The position numbers and the translations under genes were made by a program. Under the pieces are notes generated by a model, which saw only the letters and a program-made list of their open reading frames with translations, did not search any database and had not been told where the DNA came from. This document shows positions 56,345-64,000 of a stretch of 64,000 nucleotides of DNA, piece by piece. How positions within the stretch are numbered: the first letter of the stretch is position 1; each line of letters begins with the position of its first letter. The stretch is from Bin80 sp026708685 (GTDB lineage: Bacteria; Bacteroidota; Rhodothermia; Rhodothermales; Bin80): contig OZ241742.1 in assembly GCA_965200955.1 (NCBI GenBank), forward strand, positions 3,782,001 through 3,846,000, in the 5' to 3' direction.

Positions 56345-57163
56345 TCACAATTCATCAGGAATTGAAAGGTCACGAAATTGGTCAGAAACAAATCGTTGGG
56401 TCTCCATTGATGGACGCTCATATTCATTTCCAGTCTGCAGTGATGGTAGACTGATCTCCTCAGGCTGTATTCGTTCAAACGAAATTTGAGACAGGAGGTG
56501 ATGGATACAATTGAGCCGTGCACGACGCTTGTCATCCGCTTCAACCACCCACCAGGGAGAATCAGGTAAGTCAGTATTCAAGAACATCTGATCTTTTGCT
56601 TTGGAGTATTCCACCCATCGGGCCCTAGATTCCAAATCCATTGGGCTGAGCTTCCATCGCCTTGTTGGATCTTCAAGCCTGCGGCGAAAGCGTCTCTCCT
56701 GTTCTTCTGCACTGACCGAGAACCAGTACTTAATGAGGATGATGCCACTTTGAATCAGCATTCGCTCAAACATCGGACACTGTCGCAAAAAATCCCAGTA
56801 TTCATTTTCGCTACAAAAGCCCATGACACGTTCCACGCCTGCACGATTATACCAGCTCCTGTCGAAGAGTACCATTTCTCCGCCAGCTGGCAAGTGATGA
56901 ACATACCGTTGAAAATACCACTGGGACGATTCTCTTTCGGTCGGTTTTGCCAAGGCAACAACCCTACAGACACGTGGATTCAATGGAGCCAGAATCCTTT
57001 TAATGGTTCCGCCTTTCCCGGCGGCATCTCTGCCTTCAAATAAAACAACAACGCGCTTTTTCCGCACACGAATATAGCGCTGAAGTTGGGCAAGACGAAT
57101 TTGCAACAAAGCTAATTCCGTCTCATAAAACTTACGAGACAGTTTACCGTTTTGTTTTAACAT
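56345..57163 (-). CDS. ppk2: Polyphosphate kinase 2
   Basis: A 272-residue PPK2 that uses polyphosphate to phosphorylate nucleoside diphosphates (or the reverse). The P-loop is GRDAAGKGG (44-52), followed by TIKRILAPLNPRVCRVVAL and the lid/Walker B segment LFDRSWYNRAGVERVMGF. KYWFSVSAEEQERRFRRR is typical. The 230-300 residue single-domain size fits class I/III enzymes. Cytoplasmic, single gene. The C-terminal 45 residues are family-atypical. Confidence 0.95.
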   Translation of the reverse strand: MLKQNGKLSRKFYETELALLQIRLAQLQRYIRVRKKRVVVLFEGRDAAGKGGTIKRILAPLNPRVCRVVALAKPTERESSQWYFQRYVHHLPAGGEMVLFDRSWYNRAGVERVMGFCSENEYWDFLRQCPMFERMLIQSGIILIKYWFSVSAEEQERRFRRRLEDPTRRWKLSPMDLESRARWVEYSKAKDQMFLNTDLPDSPWWVVEADDKRRARLNCIHHLLSQISFERIQPEEISLPSLQTGNEYERPSMETQRFVSDQFRDLSIPDEL

Positions 57164-57401
57164 GTGATTGTCTTTGATTTAGGGATGACAAAAAAGTGTG
57201 GATCCAAAAGTCTCTCGACATTTCTGATGCTAAGGCCGTTGAATCAGCAAAGATTGGTTTTGGATCTAGTGAATGATGGGTTGACCCATATGAGCAAAAT
57301 CTTGATCAATTGAGATACGTTTTTGTTTTCGTGTATAGAATGATTGAATACTTATCCTATACCAACACTTTCTAATCATCAAGATACAAGCCCACGCACT
57401 C

Positions 57402-57893
57402 ATGGAACATAGAGTAGGCCCTGCATGCGACCTATCAGGCAGAATCATTCTGACGGATGATCAGCGTTCAAAAGTTCAAAATGTGGATATAGCTCAGAAC
57501 ATTTTGAAATCATCTCATACCATAGCCATGGTTGGGTTATCAACGAATCCCAATAAAGATAGTCATATGGTAGCTAAATTTCTGATTGATCAGGGTTTCC
57601 GAGTGATTCCTGTCCATCCGAAAGCAGATCAGATCCTTGGGCAAAAGGTCTACCGGAAAGTGACGGATATTGGTGAACCAGTAGATATCGTAAATGTATT
57701 TCGACCATCAGAGGAGTGTGCTCTTTATGCTAAACAGGCCGTTGAGATTCATGCTAAAGCAATATGGTTGCAACTCAATATCTACAGTGAAGAAGCTGCG
57801 GATATTGCCACCGATGCTGGAGTGGACATAGTGATGAATCTTTGCATCAAAATAGAATACAACCGTCTACTCGCAAATTCGGATAGCCATTAA
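57402..57893 (+). CDS. CoA-binding protein (YccU-like Rossmann fold)
   Basis: A small CoA_binding_2 protein. The Rossmann fold shows TIAMVGLSTNPNKDSHMVAKF, FRVIPVHPKAD, LGQKVYRKVTDI, VDIVNVFRPSEEC and KAIWLQLNIYSEEAADIA. It ends NLCIKIEYNRL, the usual conserved Cys-containing end. The ATG gives 163 residues, while the family is about 136-145; a GTG at 57483 (reads DIAQNILKSS) may be the true start. Function in the cell is not firmly known; it may be a CoA-regulated or acyl-CoA handling protein. Confidence 0.85.
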   Translation: MEHRVGPACDLSGRIILTDDQRSKVQNVDIAQNILKSSHTIAMVGLSTNPNKDSHMVAKFLIDQGFRVIPVHPKADQILGQKVYRKVTDIGEPVDIVNVFRPSEECALYAKQAVEIHAKAIWLQLNIYSEEAADIATDAGVDIVMNLCIKIEYNRLLANSDSH

Positions 57894-58038
57894 CATACTG
57901 TGCCCATTCATGATTTGTGATGATGAGATATCTCCCGTCCAATTTCAACAGTTAGACAATTCACAGCACAAATTCTAGCATGTGAAACGAAATGTAGCCT
58001 CGGATCCTATTGGCAGATCGACCGTCAATGCTCAACTC

Positions 58039-59019
58039 CTACTCAGGGATCTTAAACCGAGGGGAAACAAGAGATTGATCATCAAGATGGGTCGTAATTT
58101 GAACGATCCTTGCAAGATTGGGACTATAAACAGTCACCGTTTTCTCTGCAGGATGATCAAGGTCGTGCGAGATCGTAGGATGATCAACGACATCCATGAC
58201 ATCAACATTAATGGCTTGCAGCGATTCTGGATAACGCAGTTTTCCGTAGGGTACTGAGCTGGACAATACGATCTGTCCACCCGTCGTGGCAATCTCAATC
58301 TGGGCAATGGGTGTCGTTTTGACGATCCGTTGCAGGTGCTCATTTGTTTTGGCAACGGACCATCCAGCCGTTTCGGTTACCCCGAGGAAGGCATCAATCA
58401 ATCCGGCTTGAGCCACCATCTGTTTTGACAGAACCGCATCAAAAACGGACCGAACTTCTGCAACGCGAGATGTATATTGAGATGAGAGAAGTTCGGCCTC
58501 ACCAAATGCAGCCAAGGCTGCGGTCATCACGGGAGAGGCATAGCTGTTGTTTAGCAATCCCTGTTCCTCAAATGCCAGAGCATTGCCAACCTGAACAATC
58601 CGAGGTTGATCAATCCCACTCACACCAACATATTTGAAGATATCCCAGTCAATTTCACGAGTTTGTGCAGCTTGGGTGATGCATTCATCGCTGTCAATGT
58701 TAGCGGAGAGCAGTGGAAAGAAAGCAGATGCCTGAGGCTGGGCAGTGGAATCATCAGAAAACCGAAAATTGATCGGCTGACCATCATCCCCCCGGACATT
58801 GGTAAGATACACCGATCCTTCGGAGTCGGTCACCCAAAGTTCATCCAATACTGTTTTATCTAAAATAGCATCAAAAATAGATATGATCTCTGAAGGTGAA
58901 TGACCATGACCTTCGGCTGCAGCCACCAGATGAGCACAGATTCGGGCCTGTCCAGTCATTTGTTCATCTAGTAGTAGATCAAGTCCTTTAGCAATGACTG
59001 CAAGAGATAGCTGACTCAT
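58039..59019 (-). CDS. Protein with tandem-duplicated sensor-like domains, unknown
   Basis: 326 residues. Two halves share one pattern. The first runs LLLDEQMTGQARICAHLVAA, SIFDAILDKTVLDELWVTD and SEGSVYLTN (about 15-75). The second runs FDAVLSKQMVAQAGLIDAFLG, RIVKTTPIAQIEIATT and GGQIVLSSS (about 190-255). Each looks like a helical lead and a PAS/Cache-like beta strand set. There is no signal peptide, membrane helix, kinase or HTH. It may be a stand-alone ligand sensor. The type III restriction operon lies on the other strand after a 461-base gap; no link is shown. Confidence 0.65.
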   Translation of the reverse strand: MSQLSLAVIAKGLDLLLDEQMTGQARICAHLVAAAEGHGHSPSEIISIFDAILDKTVLDELWVTDSEGSVYLTNVRGDDGQPINFRFSDDSTAQPQASAFFPLLSANIDSDECITQAAQTREIDWDIFKYVGVSGIDQPRIVQVGNALAFEEQGLLNNSYASPVMTAALAAFGEAELLSSQYTSRVAEVRSVFDAVLSKQMVAQAGLIDAFLGVTETAGWSVAKTNEHLQRIVKTTPIAQIEIATTGGQIVLSSSVPYGKLRYPESLQAINVDVMDVVDHPTISHDLDHPAEKTVTVYSPNLARIVQITTHLDDQSLVSPRFKIPE

Positions 59020-59480
59020 GGGAACTAAAGATTAGTTGATGATGAAGAGAAATAGAAGCGTATGATACGTAAATTTACGACAAATTGATCATTATCGTAA
59101 TACTTCATCAAAAAGGGGAAGATCATTGACTATATTGAGCTTCCTAATCTGAACTCGTCTATTGAAATCGACTCATGGGTGGTAGAAGCATTGATTATTT
59201 GATTTGATGTATCCTGTGGAAAACAATCCATCATTTTGTACATAAAACAAACTGATATTTCAGCGTCCAACAAGGTTGGTTATTGATGATCGGACATACG
59301 CACGCAATTGTATATGAGCCAAGCCAAGGATCATCGCAGTTCATATCTGCTTTGAAACAATCGTATGGATTGGTGTTATACGTTGATTGCACTGTTGAAA
59401 ACACCCTAAGTTGTTCAACTTTTAAGGGTGATGTTCAATTTCAGTTTATCTGGTATTCATTATTAGTCTTGTGAGAGCCT
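59020..59480. other. Divergent intergenic gap upstream of the type III restriction operon
   Basis: No clear gene. A 63-codon frame ending six bases before mod (59283-59474) has no family likeness. The region is AT-rich and should carry the promoters of the sensor-like gene and of mod. Confidence 0.35.
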
Positions 59481-61085
59481 ATGCCACGCCTTCAATTTAA
59501 GGGGAAGATTTTAGTGGAAAATTATCATATGTCTTTTCCCTTCCACGAACTGATTGCATCGCGAGAAAAAGGATTAAGTCCTCAATCAAGTTTACATGAT
59601 AATCTCATTCTTCATGGAGATAACTTAGCGGCTTTAAAATCTCTGCTACCGTTTTACCGTGAACAGGTAAAATGTATTTTCATTGATCCTCCCTACAACA
59701 CGGGGAATGAAAGTTGGGAGTATAACGATAATGTAAACTCACCACTGATCAAGGATTGGTTAGGAAAAACTGTGGATCGTGATGATCTTACTCGGCATGA
59801 CAAGTGGCTATGTATGATGATGCCCCGTCTTAAACTGCTTCACCAACTGCTACGTAAGGATGGAGTGATCTTTGTATCGATTGATGACAACGAGATGCAC
59901 CATCTCAGATGTTTGATGAATGAAGTGTTTGGTGAAGAGAATTTCTTAGCAAGTTTCATATGGCATCACCGAAAAAGCAAGCAGAATGATATCCGTGTGT
60001 CATTGGGGCATAATTACATTCTAGGATATACGAAAAACGAGACTCATTTTGAACTCAAGTCCATTCCAGTGAATGAGAGTCAGTTCTCTAACCCCGACAA
60101 TGATCCTCGTGGACCATGGACACTTGATCCTATGGATGCTCCCAATATCCGCCCCAATCTTACTTATGAAATCATAAATCCAAATACAGGGAAAAGTTAT
60201 TATCCACCAAAAGGACGGTGTTGGCAATTTTGCAAAGAAAAATATGAACAGGCACTTGAGGAGGGACGAATCGTATTTGGACGGACAGGACGGGCAAAGC
60301 CCCAGTATAAACGATACTTAGAGGAGGCAAAACAAAAGGGACGGTCAGTGTCAACCATATGGCAGGATGTTGGAACGGCAACCAACGCTACAGAAGAATT
60401 AAATCAGATTTTTGGTGAGAAAGGAGTTTTCAAAACTCCCAAGCCAAGCGACTTGATTCGTAAGTTGGTCCTCCTGTCTACGGATCACGACTCTGTTGTT
60501 CTTGATTCATTTGCAGGCTCTGGTACCACAGCTCATGCGGTCCTCGCTCAAAATCTGGAAGATGGCGGGAACAGACGATTTATTTTAGTGGAGTGCGAAG
60601 ATTATGCAGAATCTACGACCGCTGAGCGTGTTCGACGGGTTATTCAAGGAGTTCCCGATTCCAAAAATGAATCTCTTAATGCAGGGCTCGGTGGCACATT
60701 TAGCTATTATACATTAGGAAGGCCTATGAAACAGGAATCGCTTCTTGACGGTTCTCATCTGCCATCGTGGGAAAATTTGAGTTCCTACATCTTCTTCACT
60801 GCCACTGGTCAAGAATTTGACCTCAATGTGATCAACCACGATACTGGCTATATCGGTCAGACCAACTCCCATGATGTATTCCTTCTCTACGAGCCTGATG
60901 TAGATCAACTTAAGAACCTTGCATTATCACTGTCCGAGGCTCGTGCATTACCCGCAAGTCCCAGAAGAAAACTTGTCTTTGCACCTGCAAAATACCTAGA
61001 TCAGGAGTTTCTTCATAAGTATAATATTGACTTTCAGCAACTGCCTTTTCAGATATACGAGGCGATTGATCCAGATGAAAAATGA
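59481..61085 (+). CDS. mod: Type III restriction-modification methyltransferase subunit
   Basis: The Mod subunit recognises the target and methylates adenine N6, and also guides Res. 534 residues. The beta-class motif order is seen: motif IV DPPYNTG (69-75) first, then the SAM-binding motif I FAGSGTT (344-350) later. LILHGDNLAAL precedes motif IV, as in this class. The region between about 160 and 300 is the probable target-recognition part. The C-terminal part is beta-rich (VFLLYEPDVD). Its TGA overlaps the Res start (ATGA), so the subunits are made together. MSFPFHELIAS at codon 17 is an alternative start. Confidence 0.93.
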   Translation: MPRLQFKGKILVENYHMSFPFHELIASREKGLSPQSSLHDNLILHGDNLAALKSLLPFYREQVKCIFIDPPYNTGNESWEYNDNVNSPLIKDWLGKTVDRDDLTRHDKWLCMMMPRLKLLHQLLRKDGVIFVSIDDNEMHHLRCLMNEVFGEENFLASFIWHHRKSKQNDIRVSLGHNYILGYTKNETHFELKSIPVNESQFSNPDNDPRGPWTLDPMDAPNIRPNLTYEIINPNTGKSYYPPKGRCWQFCKEKYEQALEEGRIVFGRTGRAKPQYKRYLEEAKQKGRSVSTIWQDVGTATNATEELNQIFGEKGVFKTPKPSDLIRKLVLLSTDHDSVVLDSFAGSGTTAHAVLAQNLEDGGNRRFILVECEDYAESTTAERVRRVIQGVPDSKNESLNAGLGGTFSYYTLGRPMKQESLLDGSHLPSWENLSSYIFFTATGQEFDLNVINHDTGYIGQTNSHDVFLLYEPDVDQLKNLALSLSEARALPASPRRKLVFAPAKYLDQEFLHKYNIDFQQLPFQIYEAIDPDEK

Positions 61086-63607
61086 TTCTAAAGGATTACC
61101 AAAAACGGGCACTTGATGTTGTGACGGAGTTTCTTCGATACTTAGCTGTTACAAAAGAAAAAGATAAGCGAGATAGAATAGAAGACTCTGAATGGGGAGG
61201 TTTTAATTGGGTGCGACGTGCGTGGGAAAAAGTCTTGCCGAATAGAGAATATAAGAGTCGCCAAAATGGATTGGGGGAACATCTTCCTGTGTTCTGTCTC
61301 AAGGTTCCTACTGGGGGTGGGAAAACATTGTTAGCCACTCGTGTGATAGATCTCGTAAATGTACATTTTCGCCAGAGTCGACGCGGCTTGATACTTTGGA
61401 TTGTGCCAACGAATCAGATTTACACGCAGACTCTCAAGGCTCTCAAGGATCTTAATCATCCATATCGTCAACAACTTGACTTGTCATCTGGCCAACGTAC
61501 TTGCATCTATGAAAAAACATCATCTTTTGGTCCTCAGGATGTATCAGAGAACTTATGCATTCTTCTGCTCATGCTTCCGTCAGCCAATCGCGGTTTAACC
61601 AAGAAAGATCAACTCAGGATCTATCGTGACAACGGAGGATTTGACCAGTTTTTCCCCTCAGATGATGAATCCTCAAAGCATGCTAAATTACGTAAACATT
61701 TTCCCAATTTAGACACCTTTAGTCAGCATGGGGCATTGGGTGCAAAAATTGTAAAAACCTCACTGGGAAACACCTTACGTATTCTCAAACCATTGATCAT
61801 TTTAGATGAGGGACACAAAGCATACAGCGACAATGCGAGACAAACACTTGAGGGCTTTAATCCGTGTATGATTGTTGAGCTTTCAGCCACACCGAGCAAG
61901 CTTTCAAATATCCTCGTTGATATTCGCGGAGTGGAACTCAATGCAGAGGAAATGATCAAGCTTGATCTTCATATTCGTAATAAAAAGGATAGTGACTGGC
62001 AAAGTACACTCCATGAATCTATCCAGCATCGTCAATTTCTTGAATCTGAAGCCCGACGTTACGAAGCCGAGACTGGCATTTATATTCGTCCTATTTGTGT
62101 CATCCAAGTGGAAAGAACGGGTAAAAATCAGCGAATGTCTGGATATATTCATGCCGATGATGTTAGAGAGTTTTTATTAAAGAATTCTGCAATCAAACCG
62201 GAGCATATCGCGATCAAGACGAGTGACAGAGATGATCTCATAGATATTGAGGAAGAGGAAGGTTTAATGTCCCGCAATTACTCTGTTCGTTTTATCATTA
62301 CGAAACAGGCTCTGCAAGAAGGATGGGACTGTTCTTTTGCTTATCTACTGACCATCCTTACGAACCCAATGTCCAAGACTGGTTTGACACAACTCGTTGG
62401 GAGGATCCTTCGGCAACCCTACGCACACAAGACTGGCATATCCTGTTTAGATGAGAGTTATGTTTATTGCTTTAGTCAAAGCGGTAATGAAATTCTGAAG
62501 GATATCAAGAAAGGATTCCATCTTGATGGATTGCAAGGGCTTGAACCGATCAGTACATCAAGTGCAGACGATTTGACAAAAAGACAACAACAAAAGATCA
62601 AACCAAGAACACGCTATCAAACAGCCGTTCGTGATCTTCTTCTACCCGCATTCATGATTCAAGATGGGAGTCAATGGAGACTGGTTCATTATAATACAGA
62701 TATTCTATCCCAATTACCTTGGGAAGAAATTGATATTTCTCCGATCGGGGAGTTAAAACTTGAAGAAAAGAGTCATGGAAATGACGATTTTGTGGTGAAT
62801 CTATCAACAGAGTATCACATTGAACAATCCCAGAATTCTACTGATATTACATCAGTGGATTTAAGCACATTTACAAGTCATCTCATTGATATCGTTCCGA
62901 ATCCTTGGCATTGTTATCGTATGATTGAGAATACATACAGTATGTTGTGCAAACGTTATTCTGTCAGTTATTTAGCCAACAACTCCGTCTTTATCATTGA
63001 GCAACTCCGCCAACTACTGGAGAAAGAACGAGACCGTCTTTCAAAAAGAATTTTCTATTGTCTTTTGGAAGTGGAAACGATTAGGTTTCTTGTAGTTACA
63101 GATGATCTTGGACTGAATCGCTTACCCGAGGAAATTGATTATCCAAGTGGTAAGCGTGCGAACAGGGAAGACGGTGCCCCCTATCAGATGAGTCTATTTG
63201 AAGTGATTGCTGAAGATGAGCTTAATCAATTAGAAACTAAAGTTGCTACGTATCTTGATCAGCAAGCTAGACTCTTTTTCTTGTATCGGAATCGGGCACG
63301 AAAGGATTATTATGTTCAAGGGTGGAAACCTCATAAAATCTATGCAGATTTTGTTGTAACCCTCAGTGAGAATACTCTTGATGATATAGAAACATTTCAG
63401 GAAGTATTTGTGGTTGAAACTAAAGGTCTTCACTTGTCTAAATCTGAGGATACTGACTACAAGCGATCAATCTTTGATGTGTGCAACCAGCATGCCCAAA
63501 AAGTTGGCTGGGCAAAATTAGCTCCCAAGATGCAAGATATTGTGCTGCGCTACAGTGTCTTGGATGAAAAAGATTGGGAAGCAAGATTGAATAGTATGCT
63601 CACTTGA
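61082..63607 (+). CDS. res: Type III restriction endonuclease subunit Res
   Basis: The Res subunit translocates on DNA and cuts when two unmethylated sites collide. 841 residues. Helicase domain: Walker A PTGGGKT (76-82), DEGH box 242-245, motif III ELSATPSK, and motif VI TQLVGRILRQP (436-446). The nuclease domain shows Asp755 in IYADFVV and Glu779-Thr-Lys781 in VVETKG, the PD-(D/E)XK set. Residues 702-706 read QMSLF, a match to the beta-clamp peptide. Full length and in the usual mod-res order. Codon use and AT-richness look higher than in the housekeeping part, in line with transfer. Confidence 0.93.
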   Translation: MILKDYQKRALDVVTEFLRYLAVTKEKDKRDRIEDSEWGGFNWVRRAWEKVLPNREYKSRQNGLGEHLPVFCLKVPTGGGKTLLATRVIDLVNVHFRQSRRGLILWIVPTNQIYTQTLKALKDLNHPYRQQLDLSSGQRTCIYEKTSSFGPQDVSENLCILLLMLPSANRGLTKKDQLRIYRDNGGFDQFFPSDDESSKHAKLRKHFPNLDTFSQHGALGAKIVKTSLGNTLRILKPLIILDEGHKAYSDNARQTLEGFNPCMIVELSATPSKLSNILVDIRGVELNAEEMIKLDLHIRNKKDSDWQSTLHESIQHRQFLESEARRYEAETGIYIRPICVIQVERTGKNQRMSGYIHADDVREFLLKNSAIKPEHIAIKTSDRDDLIDIEEEEGLMSRNYSVRFIITKQALQEGWDCSFAYLLTILTNPMSKTGLTQLVGRILRQPYAHKTGISCLDESYVYCFSQSGNEILKDIKKGFHLDGLQGLEPISTSSADDLTKRQQQKIKPRTRYQTAVRDLLLPAFMIQDGSQWRLVHYNTDILSQLPWEEIDISPIGELKLEEKSHGNDDFVVNLSTEYHIEQSQNSTDITSVDLSTFTSHLIDIVPNPWHCYRMIENTYSMLCKRYSVSYLANNSVFIIEQLRQLLEKERDRLSKRIFYCLLEVETIRFLVVTDDLGLNRLPEEIDYPSGKRANREDGAPYQMSLFEVIAEDELNQLETKVATYLDQQARLFFLYRNRARKDYYVQGWKPHKIYADFVVTLSENTLDDIETFQEVFVVETKGLHLSKSEDTDYKRSIFDVCNQHAQKVGWAKLAPKMQDIVLRYSVLDEKDWEARLNSMLT

Positions 63608-63693
63608 AAATACTGCTCTGAATCATGGAACAACACGAAATTCAGATCAATTTATTTTAATCATAGTAATCACCATTCTATCCCCCAATAACT

Positions 63694-64000
63694 ATGTATT
63701 CTCGAAGATCATTTATTCAACTGGCGGCGGGTGGTCTCGTCGCCTTCTCTAACATTCAGCGCGAATGGGAAGCCGATGTGGCAATCATAGGTGGAGGGAC
63801 TGGCGGGTGTGCTGCTGCACTTGCTGCATTAAGAATGAATCGTACGGTTATTCTTACAGAAGAGACCGACTGGATTGGTGGTCAGTTTACTCAGCAGGGG
63901 GTTCCCCCCGATGAACATCAATGGATTGAGACTCAAGGTGCAACGACCAGTTACTTGGAATTTCGCCGTCAAATTCGTCAGGTATATCGAGATTATTACC
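63694..64000 (+). CDS. FAD-dependent oxidoreductase, N-terminal part
   Basis: The first 102 residues of a gene that runs off the right edge. The N-terminus MYSRRSFIQLAAGG has a twin-arginine-like motif (SRRSF) and a short hydrophobic stretch, so export is likely. The dinucleotide-binding motif is VAIIGGGTGGCAAALAAL. ILTEETDWIGGQFTQQGVPP is typical of the FAD_oxidored (pfam12831) group, many of which act on sugars or remain uncharacterised. No partner is visible. Confidence 0.85.
   Translation, partial: MYSRRSFIQLAAGGLVAFSNIQREWEADVAIIGGGTGGCAAALAALRMNRTVILTEETDWIGGQFTQQGVPPDEHQWIETQGATTSYLEFRRQIRQVYRDYY

Noticed and set aside
59283..59474. 63-codon frame just before mod
   Set aside because: Position is suggestive of a small regulator, but there is no helix-turn-helix or other family signal.
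1..64000. tRNA, rRNA, CRISPR array and strong intrinsic terminators
   Set aside because: Reading the gaps on both strands showed no T-loop/cloverleaf, no regularly spaced repeats, and no GC-rich hairpin followed by a clear T run.

Overview
The window looks like a piece of chromosome from a Bacteroidota-group bacterium, most likely the Rhodothermota/Balneolota side. This is inferred from protein families, not from a marker tree: a DUF3078 outer-membrane barrel, a DUF5117-type HEIGH metalloprotease, an LptE lipoprotein behind a sigma-54 activator, atpD-atpC as an isolated pair, a cysteine-free L31, FloA, and many secreted or lipoprotein peptidases. Most genes start without a Shine-Dalgarno sequence and often directly after a pyrimidine-rich stretch, which also fits that group. 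TGA, TAA and TAG all end genes, so the code is standard. I see no rRNA, tRNA or CRISPR array.

Layout. Left edge: half of a type I restriction specificity gene (hsdS), then an overlapping operon of an HtrA protease, a propeller-like lipoprotein and a ChlI/MoxR-like AAA+ ATPase. From 5.5 to 13 kb: a glycosyltransferase, an outer-membrane barrel pseudogene split by a complete IS1634-type insertion sequence, ilvE, and an amidohydrolase-DUF2911 gene broken by one in-frame TGA. From 13 to 28 kb: housekeeping genes (uvrB, rpmE, pyrimidine-nucleoside phosphorylase, moaC, recJ), a membrane-stress cluster (PspA, a PspA-tail paralogue, a coiled-coil membrane protein, a CBS/CorC protein and FloA), a TIM-barrel/membrane fusion and an M14 carboxypeptidase.

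From 28 to 32 kb lies a gene-poor island with one large gene, a GHKL ATPase fused to a Shedu/PD-(D/E)XK-like domain. From 32 to 39 kb: an MFS transporter, DUF3078 barrel, atpC/atpD and a large metalloprotease. From 39 to 45.4 kb is the most unusual block: a RecQ-like helicase fused to a phosphoribosyltransferase domain, two divergent DprA-like paralogues that both end in a beta-clamp-type QGxLF peptide, and a convergent TPR protein with a Rho-like cold-shock domain. From 46 to 54 kb a minus-strand operon reads miaB - sigma-54 activator - lptE - glycosyltransferase - TPR - anmK - thiL. The right end holds a sulfatase, ppk2, a CoA-binding protein, a duplicated sensor-like protein, a complete type III restriction-modification pair, and the start of an FAD oxidoreductase.

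The best candidates for a poorly described system are the RecQ-PRTase/DprA/DprA/TPR-cold-shock block and the GHKL-nuclease-like gene. Both look like DNA-processing or genome-defence genes and share the window with type I and type III restriction loci.
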